NCBI GenBank assembly: GCA_034521835.1 | Contig: JAXHMA010000003.1 | Span: 434,001 to 498,000, forward strand | From: JAMQKA01 sp034521835 | GTDB taxonomy: Bacteria; Bacteroidota; Rhodothermia; Balneolales; Balneolaceae | Length of the DNA stretch: 64,000 bases | Direction of reading: 5' to 3' | Shown here: piece by piece, positions 1-9,824 of the stretch | Position numbering within the stretch: the first letter of the stretch is position 1 | Layout of the letters: each line of letters opens with the position of its first letter | The notes under the pieces: generated by a model | Seen by the model: the letters and a program-made list of their open reading frames with translations, nothing else | Told to the model about the DNA's origin: nothing | Databases searched by the model: none | Position numbers and translations under genes: made by a program

Positions 1-1
1 A

Positions 2-334
2 GGCGGGTACTCGATAAATGAACTCCCGGATTATGCTCAGATCTCTCCGATTAACGGAATTGTTTCAGAAGATGTTGACCAGGATGGAAACCTTGATTTG
101 ATTATAGCTGGGAATATTTTTGCCACCCATCCTGATATTTCAAGAGCTGATGCCGGTAATGGGTTATTATTAAAAGGAGATGGAGATGGCAATTTTGAAC
201 CCATACCCCCCTATAAAAGTGCTTTTTGGGCCTCGGGAGATGTAAAAACTTTGAAAATTGTTAACACGCCTGAGAATAAACTGTTACTGGTTGCAAACAA
301 TGATGATAGACTCCAGGTGTTTAGGATTGAATAA
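2..334 (+). CDS. FG-GAP/VCBS repeat protein, C-terminal part (cut by window edge)
   Basis: The frame is open from base 2 and ends with TAA at 332-334, so the gene starts outside the window. About 110 residues are visible. The stretch DVDQDGNLDLIIAGN is a calcium-binding FG-GAP/VCBS motif (D-x-D-x-D-G-x-x-D), the repeat found in secreted seven-bladed propellers such as the ASPIC/UnbV proteins of Bacteroidota. A second candidate, GDGDGNFEP, follows. Proteins of this family are exported and usually encoded near SusCD loci, but the substrate cannot be told from this tail. The full length and N-terminal signal are outside the window. Confidence 0.75.
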   Translation, partial: GGYSINELPDYAQISPINGIVSEDVDQDGNLDLIIAGNIFATHPDISRADAGNGLLLKGDGDGNFEPIPPYKSAFWASGDVKTLKIVNTPENKLLLVANNDDRLQVFRIE

Positions 335-381
335 ATTATAAAATACCGATTTGGGATGCCCGCTCTGTTTTACACCTTTTA

Positions 382-733
382 AGAATAGACATCATATTTA
401 CTGGCTTTGGTCAGACCTATACTCTGTTATACTACGCCGTTGGTGATCAAGGTTGCAGCTTGACGATGTAATATGGGTGGCCGGGCCGGTATTGGAACTG
501 TATCTGTCATAAAAATATCCTAATACTGACATATTTGCTGTCCCCAGAGGTTGGCTAGTGTTTTGATATATTTGGCCCGGCAATTACCCCGCAGGAAATG
601 CAGTTCAGGTAGAAAGGTCGGGAATTCAGCCTCGTAAACCGTGTTGAGCGTATTCTTAACCCAGTGTTCACTGTCGATGCCCAGAGCCACATACAAACAG
701 GACTAAGCTAATAATGTGATATCCGTTAAAATC
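382..733 (-). mobile_element. Fossil IS982-family transposase remnant
   Basis: Read on the reverse strand with several frame changes, this stretch gives HIISL, SEHW, EFPTFLPELHF, ANLWGQQIC, DTVPIPARP and GLTKASKYDV. These line up in the same order with HIISL, SEHW, DFPNLPHF, ARLWGRQIC, DSIPVPVAH and DLTKASVHDV in the intact IS982 transposase at 32044-33012. It covers roughly the middle third of a transposase and contains stop codons and frameshifts, so it is not functional. No terminal inverted repeats matching the intact copy are visible around it. It is probably an older, diverged insertion of the same family. Confidence 0.7.
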
Positions 734-1189
734 GGTTTACAGAAAGAAAATGTCGGTTGTCCTAAACAGTAAACTGATTGTTTGGAATATTTTTACGGGG
801 GGATAAAATTTTGTCGAAGTCGGTTTTAGTGTCATGGATGGCCAGCCTTTTTTAAAAAAATTCTCCTTAGACCTAGTATATTACCCGTTTAAATGGCTAT
901 TTGTATTTAAAATCTACTCTCTAAACGTGTTTGAAAAGAATTAAGTAGGGAAGGGTATTGTCGGTAAAAAAAATAAATTAAAAAAAAAGAGTAGTAATAC
1001 ATATGGGGACCCCTCTTTTAATTATAGAGGGTTACATTAAGGGTACAAAGTGTTTGATTTTAAGGGATTAAGCATAAATCGGATTTATTTTTTTACTAAT
1101 AATAAAACAAACCCAAAAAGGGGGGAATGACCTATCTAAATACCGTATTTTTTTTATATAACAATAACATAGAAATAGGGAAATAAATT
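734..1189. other. A/T-rich upstream region of susC1; no gene seen
   Basis: No plausible coding frame is visible. The stretch is strongly A/T rich towards 1189, as expected for a promoter/leader of a susC gene. A short hairpin lies at 1011-1031 (6-bp stem CCCTCT/AGAGGG with a 9-base loop); it lacks a clear U-tract and I do not call it a terminator. No FecI/FecR pair precedes susC1, unlike the other two susC genes here. Confidence 0.4.
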
Positions 1190-4100
1190 ATGTTAAATAT
1201 GTTAAATCAATTCAGAATAAGGCTGAAGGCTTTCTGGATGTTGGGGATTTCGCTGATGTTCTTGACCTCTGTTGCATTTGGCCAGACAGTTACCGGAACA
1301 GTCACAGATGCTGAAACCGGTGTAACAATGCCGGGAGTAAATATTTCAGTTCAGGGCACTCAGATTGGTACGTCTTCCGATGCAGATGGTGAGTATTCAC
1401 TAGATGTACCTTCACTAGATGGTACACTCGTCTTTTCATTTGTGGGTTATGAAACCGTTAATGAACCGATCAACGGTCGTCAAACCGTCAATATAGAAAT
1501 GACTCCAGCGGCTGTGGTAGGTGAAGATGTCGTAGTTATCGGGTATGGTACCCAGCGAAGTGAGGATGTAACTGGATCAGTAGGAGTTGTAGACAATGAA
1601 AATATATCGAGTTTGTCTGTAAGCAGTCCGGAACAGGTTCTGCAAGGACAGATTGCCGGAGTTACAGTTCAGAAGACCACGGGTGTTCCTGGGTCTGGAG
1701 CTCAGGTTCGGATTCGTGGTGTCAGTAGTGCTGGCTCAGGAGTGGTTCCTCTGTATGTTGTTGATGGTTTTGCGCTACCGCAACCCAATCCCAACCAAGA
1801 ACAAGCAGCTAACTACAGGAGTCCGCTGTCTGATATTCCAGCTTCTGATATAGAATCTATTACGGTATTAAAAGATGCTTCTGCTACCGCTATATATGGT
1901 TCTCGCGCTTCCAATGGGGTAGTTGTAATTGAAACGAAAAGCGGATCTGCCGGTGCTCGACAGATCAATGTTAATGTCTCTACCTCAGTTTCACAAGATA
2001 TTGAACGGATGAAATTCGATATGGCCAACGCTGAAGAGTACGCCTCCTTTTGGCGTTTTATCTGGGAAGACAGGATGGGTGCAGGTACGCCTTTACCTGA
2101 TGTATATGCCAATCCGCAGAACTACAATGATACAGAATGGTTTGAGACCGTCCGTCAGGACAATGCAATAACTTACGATGCTAACGTTTCGATCAGTGGC
2201 GGTAACGAATCCATTCGTTCCTATTTTTCTGCTAATGTTCGTAGCGACCAAGGTGTTATTAAACATACCTCGTTTGATAGGGTAAGCCTTCGGGCGAATC
2301 TGGAGGCATCGCTGTCAGACAAACTTACTGTTGGATTAAACCTTGCTCCCAGTTATACAAAAAGAAATCTTCCCGATGTCGCTGAAGAGGGCCGTGGTTC
2401 AGTACAAGGTTCTCCTATGATGATGAGTCCTCTTGGACCTGCTTATGTCGATGGTGAACTTACTGTTTATCCTCAGCAACATGTACGAAGTCCGGGAACC
2501 TGGCAACATCCTAACCCACTCTACGTACTTGAAAATCTTGATCAAAGCTTTGATGGTATACGAGGAATTGGTACCGCCTTTATGAACTATCAGTTTATTG
2601 AAGGGCTTACTGCACGCGCCAGTGCGAACGTGGATTGGGGTATTTCTACAGAAGAGTACTTCAGTCCATCAACTTTTGGTGGTATTAATAGTAACCCCCC
2701 GGTAACGCCTATAGGATATATCAATGATTCTAGAGACAACAGCTTGTTGGGTGAAATAACCGTTAACTTTAACAGGGAACTTGGTCCAGGTACATTGGAC
2801 GCATTAGCAGGATATAGTGTTCAGACCGGGTACGATTACACCTCCCAATTTAATGGAGAGTTTCCTGATGATGAGATACGTACATTGAACGTTGCCTCTG
2901 ATCTTACCGGTAGTAGTATAGAATCAGAGTGGTCAATGATGTCTTGGCTGGGGCGGGCAAACTATAACCTGTTAAACAGGTATATATTTACTGCCACCTT
3001 CCGCACTGACGGTTCTTCACGCTTTGGAAGTGAAAATCGCTGGGGTAGTTTCCCTTCAGCTGCGGTTGCATGGAATATGCACAACGAGGAATTCTTTAAT
3101 TCCGAGATCTTCGATGAATTGCGTATGCGTGGTTCATATGGATTCAGTGGTAATAACCAAATAGGTAATTACTCTGCGCTGGGAACCGTTGAGCAAGCGG
3201 ACTATATGTTTAACAATGGCTCAGTTGCAGGCGGACGGAAAATTGTTTCACTCGCCAATCCTAACCTGACATGGGAACGTTTAAAAGAGGTTAATCTTGG
3301 TGTGGATGCTTCTTTACTGAATTATCGGATGAATCTTACCGTTGATTGGTACAATCGGACTAACTCTGATATGCTTTTGGAACGCAACCTGCCGACAAGT
3401 TCCGGATTTGACGAAGTAACCGAGAACCTGGGTGATATGGAAACTTGGGGTCTTGAGGTTACTCTCAATACTGTTAATGTCCAACGCGATGATTTTTCAT
3501 GGTTTACAGACCTGAACTGGTCAATGTACCGCAATGAGATTACTTCATTGCCAAATGGGGCTCCAATTTATGGTGCAGGAGCAGAAGGACAGCCTGCCCA
3601 CATTACACGCGTGGGTGATCCTATGGCGTTGCACCTCGGTCACGTAGTACCCGATGGATATGCCCTGTACACTCCAGAGCAGATAGCAGATTCCAATGTG
3701 CCCAAATATACTGGGGCGATTCCGGGGAACTTGATATTTCTGGATGTAAATGGGGACGGGCAGATTACACCTGGTCCACCTCCTGAAGGTGATTTTGCTG
3801 TGATTGGTAATCCACATCCCGATTGGACATTTGGAATGGTTAATACCATAAGTTACAAAAACTGGGATTTCCGTTTCAATGTAACCGGTAGCATAGGCCA
3901 TGAAATCAATCGCAGAGAGCACTACCGTACCGCTCTTAACATAGATGGATTGTTCAATGTAGCCGCGGATTATGCCAATAATTTCTACCGTTCTGAAGCA
4001 GAACCTGGTGATGGAAGACATCCAACTCCTCTTGGACCGTCAGAGGCTCGTACGCGCTATCGTGGTCAGCATACGCTCAACATTTATGATGGAACGAATG

Positions 4101-4327
4101 TATGGGTGCGAAATGTAACTCTCCGCTATAACTTGCCTTCTGGATTTGCTGGCACCCAAAACTCTAATGTGTACATGTCGGTGGATAACCCTTGGATCAT
4201 AACCTCATATCCGGGTAACCCCGAGGCACAGGATAATTCGCAGACCGGAAACCTGTCACTCGGACGAGATTTTACTTCTTATCCGCTTTCAACATCGTTT
4301 TCATTAGGTCTGGAAATAGGTTTATAA
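1190..4327 (+). CDS. SusC/RagA-family TonB-linked outer-membrane transporter 1
   Basis: This intact 1045-residue protein is a SusC-type TonB-dependent oligosaccharide transporter of the outer membrane. It has a signal peptide (about residues 1-32, ending AFGQ) and a carboxypeptidase-regulatory-like domain at about 33-107. A TonB-box-like stretch GEDVVVIGYG follows at 111-120. The plug domain has the SusC hallmarks LYVVDGF, SITVLKDASATAIYGSRA and NGVVVIETKSG, and a large beta-barrel ends in LSLGLEIGL-type aromatic/aliphatic residues. There is no N-terminal STN domain, in contrast to SusC2 and SusC3, so it is not expected to signal through FecR. The susD partner starts 29 bases downstream. This is one of the few long genes in the window without a frameshift. 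Confidence 0.93.
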   Translation: MLNMLNQFRIRLKAFWMLGISLMFLTSVAFGQTVTGTVTDAETGVTMPGVNISVQGTQIGTSSDADGEYSLDVPSLDGTLVFSFVGYETVNEPINGRQTVNIEMTPAAVVGEDVVVIGYGTQRSEDVTGSVGVVDNENISSLSVSSPEQVLQGQIAGVTVQKTTGVPGSGAQVRIRGVSSAGSGVVPLYVVDGFALPQPNPNQEQAANYRSPLSDIPASDIESITVLKDASATAIYGSRASNGVVVIETKSGSAGARQINVNVSTSVSQDIERMKFDMANAEEYASFWRFIWEDRMGAGTPLPDVYANPQNYNDTEWFETVRQDNAITYDANVSISGGNESIRSYFSANVRSDQGVIKHTSFDRVSLRANLEASLSDKLTVGLNLAPSYTKRNLPDVAEEGRGSVQGSPMMMSPLGPAYVDGELTVYPQQHVRSPGTWQHPNPLYVLENLDQSFDGIRGIGTAFMNYQFIEGLTARASANVDWGISTEEYFSPSTFGGINSNPPVTPIGYINDSRDNSLLGEITVNFNRELGPGTLDALAGYSVQTGYDYTSQFNGEFPDDEIRTLNVASDLTGSSIESEWSMMSWLGRANYNLLNRYIFTATFRTDGSSRFGSENRWGSFPSAAVAWNMHNEEFFNSEIFDELRMRGSYGFSGNNQIGNYSALGTVEQADYMFNNGSVAGGRKIVSLANPNLTWERLKEVNLGVDASLLNYRMNLTVDWYNRTNSDMLLERNLPTSSGFDEVTENLGDMETWGLEVTLNTVNVQRDDFSWFTDLNWSMYRNEITSLPNGAPIYGAGAEGQPAHITRVGDPMALHLGHVVPDGYALYTPEQIADSNVPKYTGAIPGNLIFLDVNGDGQITPGPPPEGDFAVIGNPHPDWTFGMVNTISYKNWDFRFNVTGSIGHEINRREHYRTALNIDGLFNVAADYANNFYRSEAEPGDGRHPTPLGPSEARTRYRGQHTLNIYDGTNVWVRNVTLRYNLPSGFAGTQNSNVYMSVDNPWIITSYPGNPEAQDNSQTGNLSLGRDFTSYPLSTSFSLGLEIGL

Positions 4328-4356
4328 GAGGGTGTTTTCAAATTGAAAAATAAATT

Positions 4357-6073
4357 ATGGGAACAAACACTATGAAATTATTTAATAAAACTAATAAAGT
4401 TCGATATCGAAGTCTGAGGGTGGGGCCAGCGGCAGTGATGCTCATTGCGGTCATGTTCCTTTGGACCGGGTGCGATACAGACAACTTTTTGAGACCGGAC
4501 CCGGCTTCGTTTACTACCACAGCCAATTATTTTGAACAACCTTCTCACTTTGAGGCGGCTTTAGCAGCTGCTTATGATGATTTGAGAGGAGCGTTGGGTG
4601 TTAATACACATGCACTGGTGACAGAGACCCGTGGCTATGCAACCAACCGGATGTTTGATCCCAATCTTCCGGTATTGATGCCCAGAACGTAATGGGTTGG
4701 TTTGTAAACTCCAGTAACTCCGAACCCGAAGGGATTTGGGTGGAATTTTACCAGACGGTCAATACGGCAAACACTGTTATTACCCGAATAGATGATATTG
4801 AATGGGAAAATAGCAGCCAGCGTGATCGGATCTTGAACGAAGCCAAATTTGTTCGTGCTGTATCATATTACTTCCTGGTTCAGCTCTGGAGTGATGTAGA
4901 CGGCACAGGCGTACCGCTTGTGACAGAGGAGACTTCTTCTCCTGCAGCAGCTCTTGATAAAGTTCGTGCTTCAGAAAGTGAAGTATATACTCAAATTATC
5001 AGCGACCTTGAGGATGCTACTTCACTACCTTCTAAAGGTAGCACCGATCTTGGACGAGCCACTGCTGGGGCGGCCAATTACCTATTGGGTAAAACACGGT
5101 TATTTAACAGGTGATTATTCAGGTGCGATTTCTGCCCTGGAAAAGTTGGCTGGCGAATATTCGCTTCTGCCACAGGGTGAATATATCGATATCTTTGACC
5201 CTGCTAATAATTATAACGAAGAGTCCATTTTTGAGCTCGAGTACTCAAAATAGTGTGGCCGGTCAGCCTGATGCGAATGTTTTGGTGATGGTTATTCCTC
5301 ATCACTACACTGATAACAACATTATGCAGGATAATTTTCCCGGTATGCCAACAACGGTAGATGGATCTAACGAAGGGATATATCCTTCATACCAGGTTTG
5401 GGATTTCTTTGATACCGCCAATGATGAACGATACACGGATATGTTCTATTGGACAGCTGATCCGTCCAATGCAAATTTTGGAGGTGTAGCACATACGCCT
5501 TTTTCTGTGTCAAGTGACTCTATTGCCACGATTAAAAAATACTATTGGCCGAATCAGATTGCTAGTGACGGTGAACAAGATGGTAATCTTGTAATATTTC
5601 GGTATGCTGATGCCTTGTTAGCTTTGGCAGAGGCGCACTGGCAACGAGGAAATGGGGGCGATGAAGCTGCTGCTATTGGGTATATAAATGATATCCGTAT
5701 TCGTGCAGGTATGGCTCCTACCAGTATTGCGGCACTCGATACCGATTATCCTGTACCATTTATACTTGAAGGTACCTTTCTGGATAGCGATAATTTGGGC
5801 CGAGCTATCTTTATGGAACGGACTGTGGAGCTGTTGGCCGAGGGGCATAGTTTAATGGACCTGTTCCGATTTTCACATTACAATGATGGTACGCTCGCCT
5901 TTGCTCATGATGTTTTGGTTACCTTCCATGATGATCGTATAGCAAAAGAGGGCAATGTTGAGGGAATCAGCAATATTGATATTTCTTCTCCAGCTGAATT
6001 GGTTTTGCCTATACCAGTAGGTGAGATTCAGAACACCCAGGGGCAGATCACGCAAAATAGTTTCTATAACTAA
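4357..6073 (+). CDS. SusD/RagB-family nutrient-binding lipoprotein 1 (frameshifted)
   Basis: Surface glycan-binding lipoprotein that pairs with SusC1. The N-terminus has a lipobox (LWTGC, with Cys as lipidation site), then the SusD-typical LRPDPASFTTTANYF, TPR-like helices and the C-terminal ELVLPIPVGEI followed by QGQITQNSFYN. The reading frame changes near 4683, 5100 and 5245, so the product is split over three frames. The first break falls at CCC (4681-4683); one more C restores MPQNVMGWFV, so a consensus error is likely. An alternative start lies at 4372 (MKLFN). The gene ends just before a strong terminator. Confidence 0.85.
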
Positions 6074-6108
6074 GTGATCTAAACCAATAATTAACATATA
6101 GATCTTTT

Positions 6109-6142
6109 AAAGGGAGAGCTTGCAAAAGCTCTCCCTTTTTTA
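6109..6142 (+). terminator. Rho-independent terminator after susD1
   Basis: A perfect stem of about 13 bp (AAAGGGAGAGCTT paired with its complement ending at 6138) encloses a GCAA loop and runs into T-rich sequence. It sits 36 bases after the susD1 stop codon and would end the susC1-susD1 transcript. A similar terminator recurs at 6441-6473 after a SusD tail remnant. Confidence 0.85.
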
Positions 6143-6219
6143 TTGTACACCCTGCATAAAGCAGTTGTTAAAGGTTGAATGTCACATATGTGCCTAGATG
6201 ATGGCCGGTGTTAGACAAT

Positions 6220-6397
6220 AATGACAAGAGGATCTATCGTGAGTTGGAATTATGCTGACAGCCGTAAATCACGTGAATCGAGGATCCAGAACGTCTTTAA
6301 TATAGATGATTTTGAAATCTTGCTTCCGATTCATTCTCAGGAAATTGGTGCCACTAACGGCGCAATTGAACAAAATCCGGGCTGGGGTAGTGAGTAA
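6220..6397 (+). pseudogene. SusD C-terminal tail remnant
   Basis: The frame ending with TAA at 6395-6397 reads SRKSRESRIQNVFNIDDFEI, then LLPIHSQEIG and IEQNPGWGSE. This is the standard end of SusD proteins (FNI-x-DFE-x-LLPIP-x-x-EI ... QNPGW). Nothing upstream of about 6220 continues it, and susD1 is already complete with its own stop and terminator. The stretch is therefore the leftover tail of another susD, followed by its own terminator at 6441. It has no start codon and cannot make a functional protein. Confidence 0.75.
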
Positions 6398-6440
6398 GAT
6401 TTATTTTTAACTTTTAAAAATGGAATTAAACAAACTTGGA

Positions 6441-6473
6441 TAAGGAGAGTGTAAAAGCTCTCCTTATTTTTTT
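6441..6473 (+). terminator. Rho-independent terminator after SusD tail remnant
   Basis: A 9-bp stem (TAAGGAGAG with its complement ending at 6466), an 8-base loop and a run of T. The sequence around it, from AAAAGCTCTCC to TTGTACAC, closely resembles the terminator at 6109-6142, which suggests both derive from duplicated susD ends. Confidence 0.75.
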
Positions 6474-6545
6474 GTACACGATCAGCTTTATTACTATTTC
6501 TATTAGAATTAGTAGTAAAGACAAAAGGATATTAAGCCAATTTTT

Positions 6546-7354
6546 ATGCATACAAGATTAAATGAAGAGATATTGAAAATTTGCTGTATGATGCCTGTTC
6601 ATTTGGTATTGTTCTCAGGACTTGTATTTATGATTGTTATTGGTGGTTGTAAAAAAGTAAATGAGGCTGATTCAACAGGAAAAGAATTCCGACATATATT
6701 TAATGGAGAAACCCTGGAAGGATGGAAAGGGACTCAACCTACTGGAGAGCGGAGGATGGCAAGCTGATCGGAGAAGTGACTCCAGCGACAATTCTGGATC
6801 GTAATACCTTTATAGTTTGGCAAGGAGACATGCCCTCTAATTTTGAACTAAAAGTTGAATATCGTATTTCGGAAAACGGAAATAGCGGTATTAATTATCG
6901 GAGTGAAATGGTGGAGGGGATCCCTCATGCCTTAAGGGGATACCAGGCAGATCTGGATGGGAAGAATCGTTATACCGGCATGAATTATGAAGAACGCAGG
7001 CGCACGACGCTCGCAGCGATTGGAGAAAAGGTCGTGCTGCCGCCTATTTCAGAGAATGTTCCATTGGAAAACAACATACAAAATAATCGCTGGACTGCTT
7101 CAAAAATCACTGGCTCTTTAGGTAACAGGGATTCGCTGATAGCTTATATAAATGACAATGACTGGAATGAATACCACCTGATTATAAAAGGGAATCGTCT
7201 GCAACACTATGTTAACGGGGTGATGATGAGTGATGTAACAGACCGTGATACGTTGAATAGCCGGCTAGATGGTTTGCTCGGTGTTCAAGTACACGTTGGA
7301 CCTCCCATGAAAGTCGAATACCGCAATTTTCGGATAAAAGAATTGAACGAATGA
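6546..7354 (+). CDS. DUF1080 (3-keto-disaccharide hydrolase domain) lipoprotein, one frameshift
   Basis: A secreted lipoprotein with the DUF1080 / 3-keto-disaccharide hydrolase fold (a concanavalin-like jelly roll). The N-terminus is a lipoprotein signal (VFMIVIGGC), followed by the family motif FRHIFNGETLEGWKG. After one frame change near 6730 come DSTYWRAEDGKLIGE, NFELKVEYRISENGNSGINYR and the C-terminal LLGVQVHVGPPMKVEYRNFRI. Known family members hydrolyse 3-keto-glycosides made by C3 oxidation; here that role is inferred from the family and from the Gfo/Idh/MocA and cytochrome-linked genes further on. About 265 residues is a normal length. The frame break lies in an otherwise well-conserved stretch and may be a sequencing error. 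Confidence 0.8.
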
Positions 7355-7662
7355 TTTAGTGAATCATAATCTCCATTGGGCAAATAAAATATCATATTGC
7401 CTATCAATAGACTGTGAAATATAATAATTACCAAAATTCGAGAAGCTCATCTTAATTATAGCGGAGTCCTCTATTAATCATGAAAACAGTAGAAACGAAC
7501 TGCTGGTGTTTCTTTAATTATAGCTATAGTTGATAAGTTTTGTAGTACGATATAGAAGTCTTTTGATTTAGATGGTCGAATATACGAGATTAGCGATGTG
7601 TATAGAAGATATCAGGGATGAAAAACTGACATGGGATGTTAACAATAGAATAAGGGGTAATT
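7355..7662. other. Upstream region of ECF sigma 1; no gene seen
   Basis: About 300 A/T-rich bases without a convincing frame. The last 22 bases before the sigma start (AATAGAATAAGGGGTAATT then ATGG) are repeated almost exactly upstream of ECF sigma 2 at 11210, so the leader and ribosome binding site (AGGGG) were copied together with the gene. Confidence 0.4.
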
Positions 7663-8310
7663 ATGGGAAACGGTACGGTCAGTTTATTCAAAAGCATAGA
7701 TTGCAATAATAAAAGGTCTTCCGAAAATGAAAGTGAAGAATCACTTATTGAAGGAATACAGAAAGGCGATGTACAAGCATATAAGAGTGTAATGAGAGCG
7801 TATTACAGGGAGTTGATCGATTTTGCCCATCATTACGTCAAATCGAAGTATTTGGCAAAAGATGTCGTACAGGATGTATTTGCCAATATCTGGGAAAAAC
7901 GGTGCTCATGGGCGCCAAACCGCTCCCTGAAAATGTATCTATATCAGTCCGTGAAAAATGAGGCGTTGAAGTCGTTGAGAGATCGGAAAACCGAACGTAA
8001 ATATATCGATGCCTATCTTGTTGAGAGAGGCGAGCAGAAAATCTATCCCCAAAAAATCGATAGCAATGATAACAAGCAATTTCGACAAGGTGCTCAGGAT
8101 GCAATACAATCCCTTCCCGAACGTGCACGGATGACCTACCAACTGCATCGCAGGGACGGTTTGACCTACAAAGAGATTGCCCAGGTTATGGATATTTCGC
8201 ACAAAACGGTGGAATCTCAAATGAGCAGGGCGCTTCGCTTGCTCAGAGAACGGCTTTCAAGATACCTGCCTATATTTTTACTGGCGTCGTTTGCAGAGCA
8301 AATTTTTTAG
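7663..8310 (+). CDS. FecI-type ECF RNA polymerase sigma factor 1
   Basis: Intact 215-residue sigma-70 family ECF factor of the kind that controls SusCD loci in Bacteroidota. Region 2 is visible as YYRELIDFAHHYVKSKYLAK and DVVQDVFANIWEKR, and region 4 as LPERARMTYQLHRRDG then LTYKEIAQVMDISHKTVESQ, a helix-turn-helix. FecR follows downstream after a 230-base gap holding a conserved promoter-like block. Such sigma factors are held by FecR until an STN-domain SusC senses its glycan. The 3' third of this gene and the start of fecR1 are nearly identical to the sigma 2 / fecR2 region, so one is a partial duplicate of the other. Confidence 0.9.
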   Translation: MGNGTVSLFKSIDCNNKRSSENESEESLIEGIQKGDVQAYKSVMRAYYRELIDFAHHYVKSKYLAKDVVQDVFANIWEKRCSWAPNRSLKMYLYQSVKNEALKSLRDRKTERKYIDAYLVERGEQKIYPQKIDSNDNKQFRQGAQDAIQSLPERARMTYQLHRRDGLTYKEIAQVMDISHKTVESQMSRALRLLRERLSRYLPIFLLASFAEQIF

Positions 8311-8398
8311 TAAAAGTACGAATATACGGTTTAAATTCACTTTTACAGCTCTTCCTCGTACTAGTTAATTCTTCAGTTTCCACCTCCTAAAATTTTCC

Positions 8399-8436
8399 AA
8401 AAAAAATTACAGGGTCTTCCTTTTGGCGTGGATCTT
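8399..8436 (+). promoter_or_regulatory. Candidate ECF-dependent promoter of fecR1
   Basis: The block AAAAAAAATTACAGGGTCTT followed by CCTTTTGGCGTGGAT lies between sigma 1 and fecR1. It is conserved in the duplicated copy at 11973-12010. Its first half also aligns with AAAAAAAATTTCAACCTCTT upstream of fecR3 at 24905. A shared A-tract plus TCTT in the fecI-fecR gap of three modules fits autoregulation by the sigma factors. Assignment of -35 and -10 is not attempted. Confidence 0.45.
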
Positions 8437-8540
8437 ACTTATGTGAACGTTTTCTGTTAAGAAATAAAATACCGAAAACAAGGTATTATTTGGCAGGAGG
8501 CACGCTGGACCAATAACATGTATTACAGTATTGATAGAAT

Positions 8541-9003
8541 ATGCAAGATCAGAGAATCTGGAATTTAATTCACCGGTACCTGTCGGGTGAATGTACTCCG
8601 CAGGAAGAACAGCGGTTGCACAACTGGCTGGCAGAAAATCCGGCCCACCAAGAGTTTTTTGATGCCATAAAACAGGTTTGGCAGATCAGTCCTGTCTACG
8701 ATGTAGAAGTTGATTTTGATGAGGACTGGAAGCGGTTCAGCAAGCGTCTGGGAATAGATCCGGAAGAAACCGTACAGGTAAGAAAAGAAGCGTATTCGCA
8801 AATAAAGGCTCGAAGCATCTACGAAGCCCCATCCGCTAAGGCAGCTGTTGCGTGTGGCGGCTATCCTGCTGGCCATCGCTGTTCCCTCATATTATTTCAT
8901 CGTTCCGGAAAGTCAGTCGTTTTTAACCTCAGTAGAGACAGAAACGGCCATGCAGAATATTCAGACTGCTCGGGGTGAGCGGGCCAGCATGGAATTCAGT
9001 GAC
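8541..9003 (+). pseudogene. FecR-family anti-sigma factor 1, truncated by IS1380 remnant
   Basis: FecR-type transmembrane anti-sigma / signal transducer for sigma 1. The N-terminal cytoplasmic domain (MQDQRIWNLIHRYLSGECTP, AENPAHQEFFDAIKQVW) is intact. The frame changes near 8830 into the membrane segment VAAILLAIAVPSYYFIV. Coding homology with fecR2 stops at 9003, where the sequence MEFSD runs directly into an IS1380 fragment. The periplasmic FecR domain and C-terminal STN-interaction domain are missing. Sigma 1 would therefore lack a working cognate anti-sigma unless FecR2 serves both. Confidence 0.8.
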
Positions 9004-9324
9004 CGCATCAAAATGGGGCTTGCCCACGCAGATAAGGCCAATCATCGTCCGGGCAATATCGCCATCTGAGATCCGGCCCCGTCTGCGCTGGTGGGGGACC
9101 AGACTGGCCAGATGACGGTCAAATTTGGGATCATCCAGCTGGCGGCCCACAAAGGCCAGCCCGGCCGTGGAGGTGAGCGGCGTAGAGGTCAGTTCAATCT
9201 CGAAATCCATGAATTTTGTGGTTATCTTTCGGGTTTCACCTGACAGGTGAAGATAATAATTTGGCTAACCCATTGGAAGTAATGAAGTTATAAGAATTAC
9301 ACGTGTTTTACTCACGGATTAAGG
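9004..9324 (-). mobile_element. IS1380-family remnant (5' end of element)
   Basis: About 320 bases nearly identical to 40900-41217. On the reverse strand they encode the N-terminus of an IS1380 transposase (MDFEIELTSTPLTSTAGLAF, then RQLDDPKFDRHLASL, HQRRRGRISDGDIARTMIGL, CVGKPHFDA). Both copies end outwards at the same point, ACTCACGGATTAAGG. Read inwards this is CCTTAATCCGTGAGT, which resembles CCTGAATCCGTGAGT at 34424, so it looks like the terminal inverted repeat. The rest of the element is missing; it abuts truncated fecR1 on one side and a SusD fragment on the other. Confidence 0.8.
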
Positions 9325-9762
9325 ATCCTATAATAAAGAAATTTTTTGATCCGAATTGGCAATATAAGAAGTATTCGCATACAGAAACTGATCTTGTAGT
9401 ATTTCACTTAGGGGGCACATATTTATTATCTGCTGAAGCTCATTTTATGGCAGGTAATGAAGTAGAAGCAATAAATTCATTTAATGCAGTTAGAGAAAGG
9501 GCTGCAACCGTTGGAAATGAGGGTTAACGATATTAATATGGATATGATATTAGATGAATGGGCAAGGGAAACGGCAGGATCATATCAGCGATGGTTCACT
9601 TTAAAGCGTACCAAATCTCTTATGGAGAGGGCCACGGACCATAATTTAAGAATTCAGGAAAAGGGTATTGTATTAACTGATCCAAATATTCGATATCGTC
9701 CAGTGCCTACGCAGGTAATAAATCAAACAGATAATGATTACCCGCAAAATGCAAGGTATTAA
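9325..9762 (+). pseudogene. SusD C-terminal fragment
   Basis: Immediately after the IS1380 end, the frame reads FDPNWQYKKYSHTETDLVVF and LSAEAHFMAGNEVEAINSF. It then shifts near 9515 into NMDMILDEWARETAGSYQRW and ends YRPVPTQVINQTDNDYPQNARY. LDEWARE..G...RW.TLKR and the ending YRPVPTQVI..T....YPQN are typical of the C-terminal third of SusD/RagB proteins. About two thirds of the gene, including the lipobox, are missing. The likely history is that IS1380 insertion and deletion removed the rest of fecR1, a susC and most of this susD. Confidence 0.75.
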
Positions 9763-9824
9763 TCAAATAAAATGTTTGAGTTTAAGTAATAATCATCATT
9801 TATATAAATTATAAGAGTAAAAAT

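Noticed and set aside
8311..8346. Inverted repeat GTAAAAGT ... ACTTTTAC after sigma 1, also present after sigma 2
   Set aside because: The loop is 21 bases and no T-run follows. It belongs to the duplicated segment, so its conservation is not independent evidence for a terminator.
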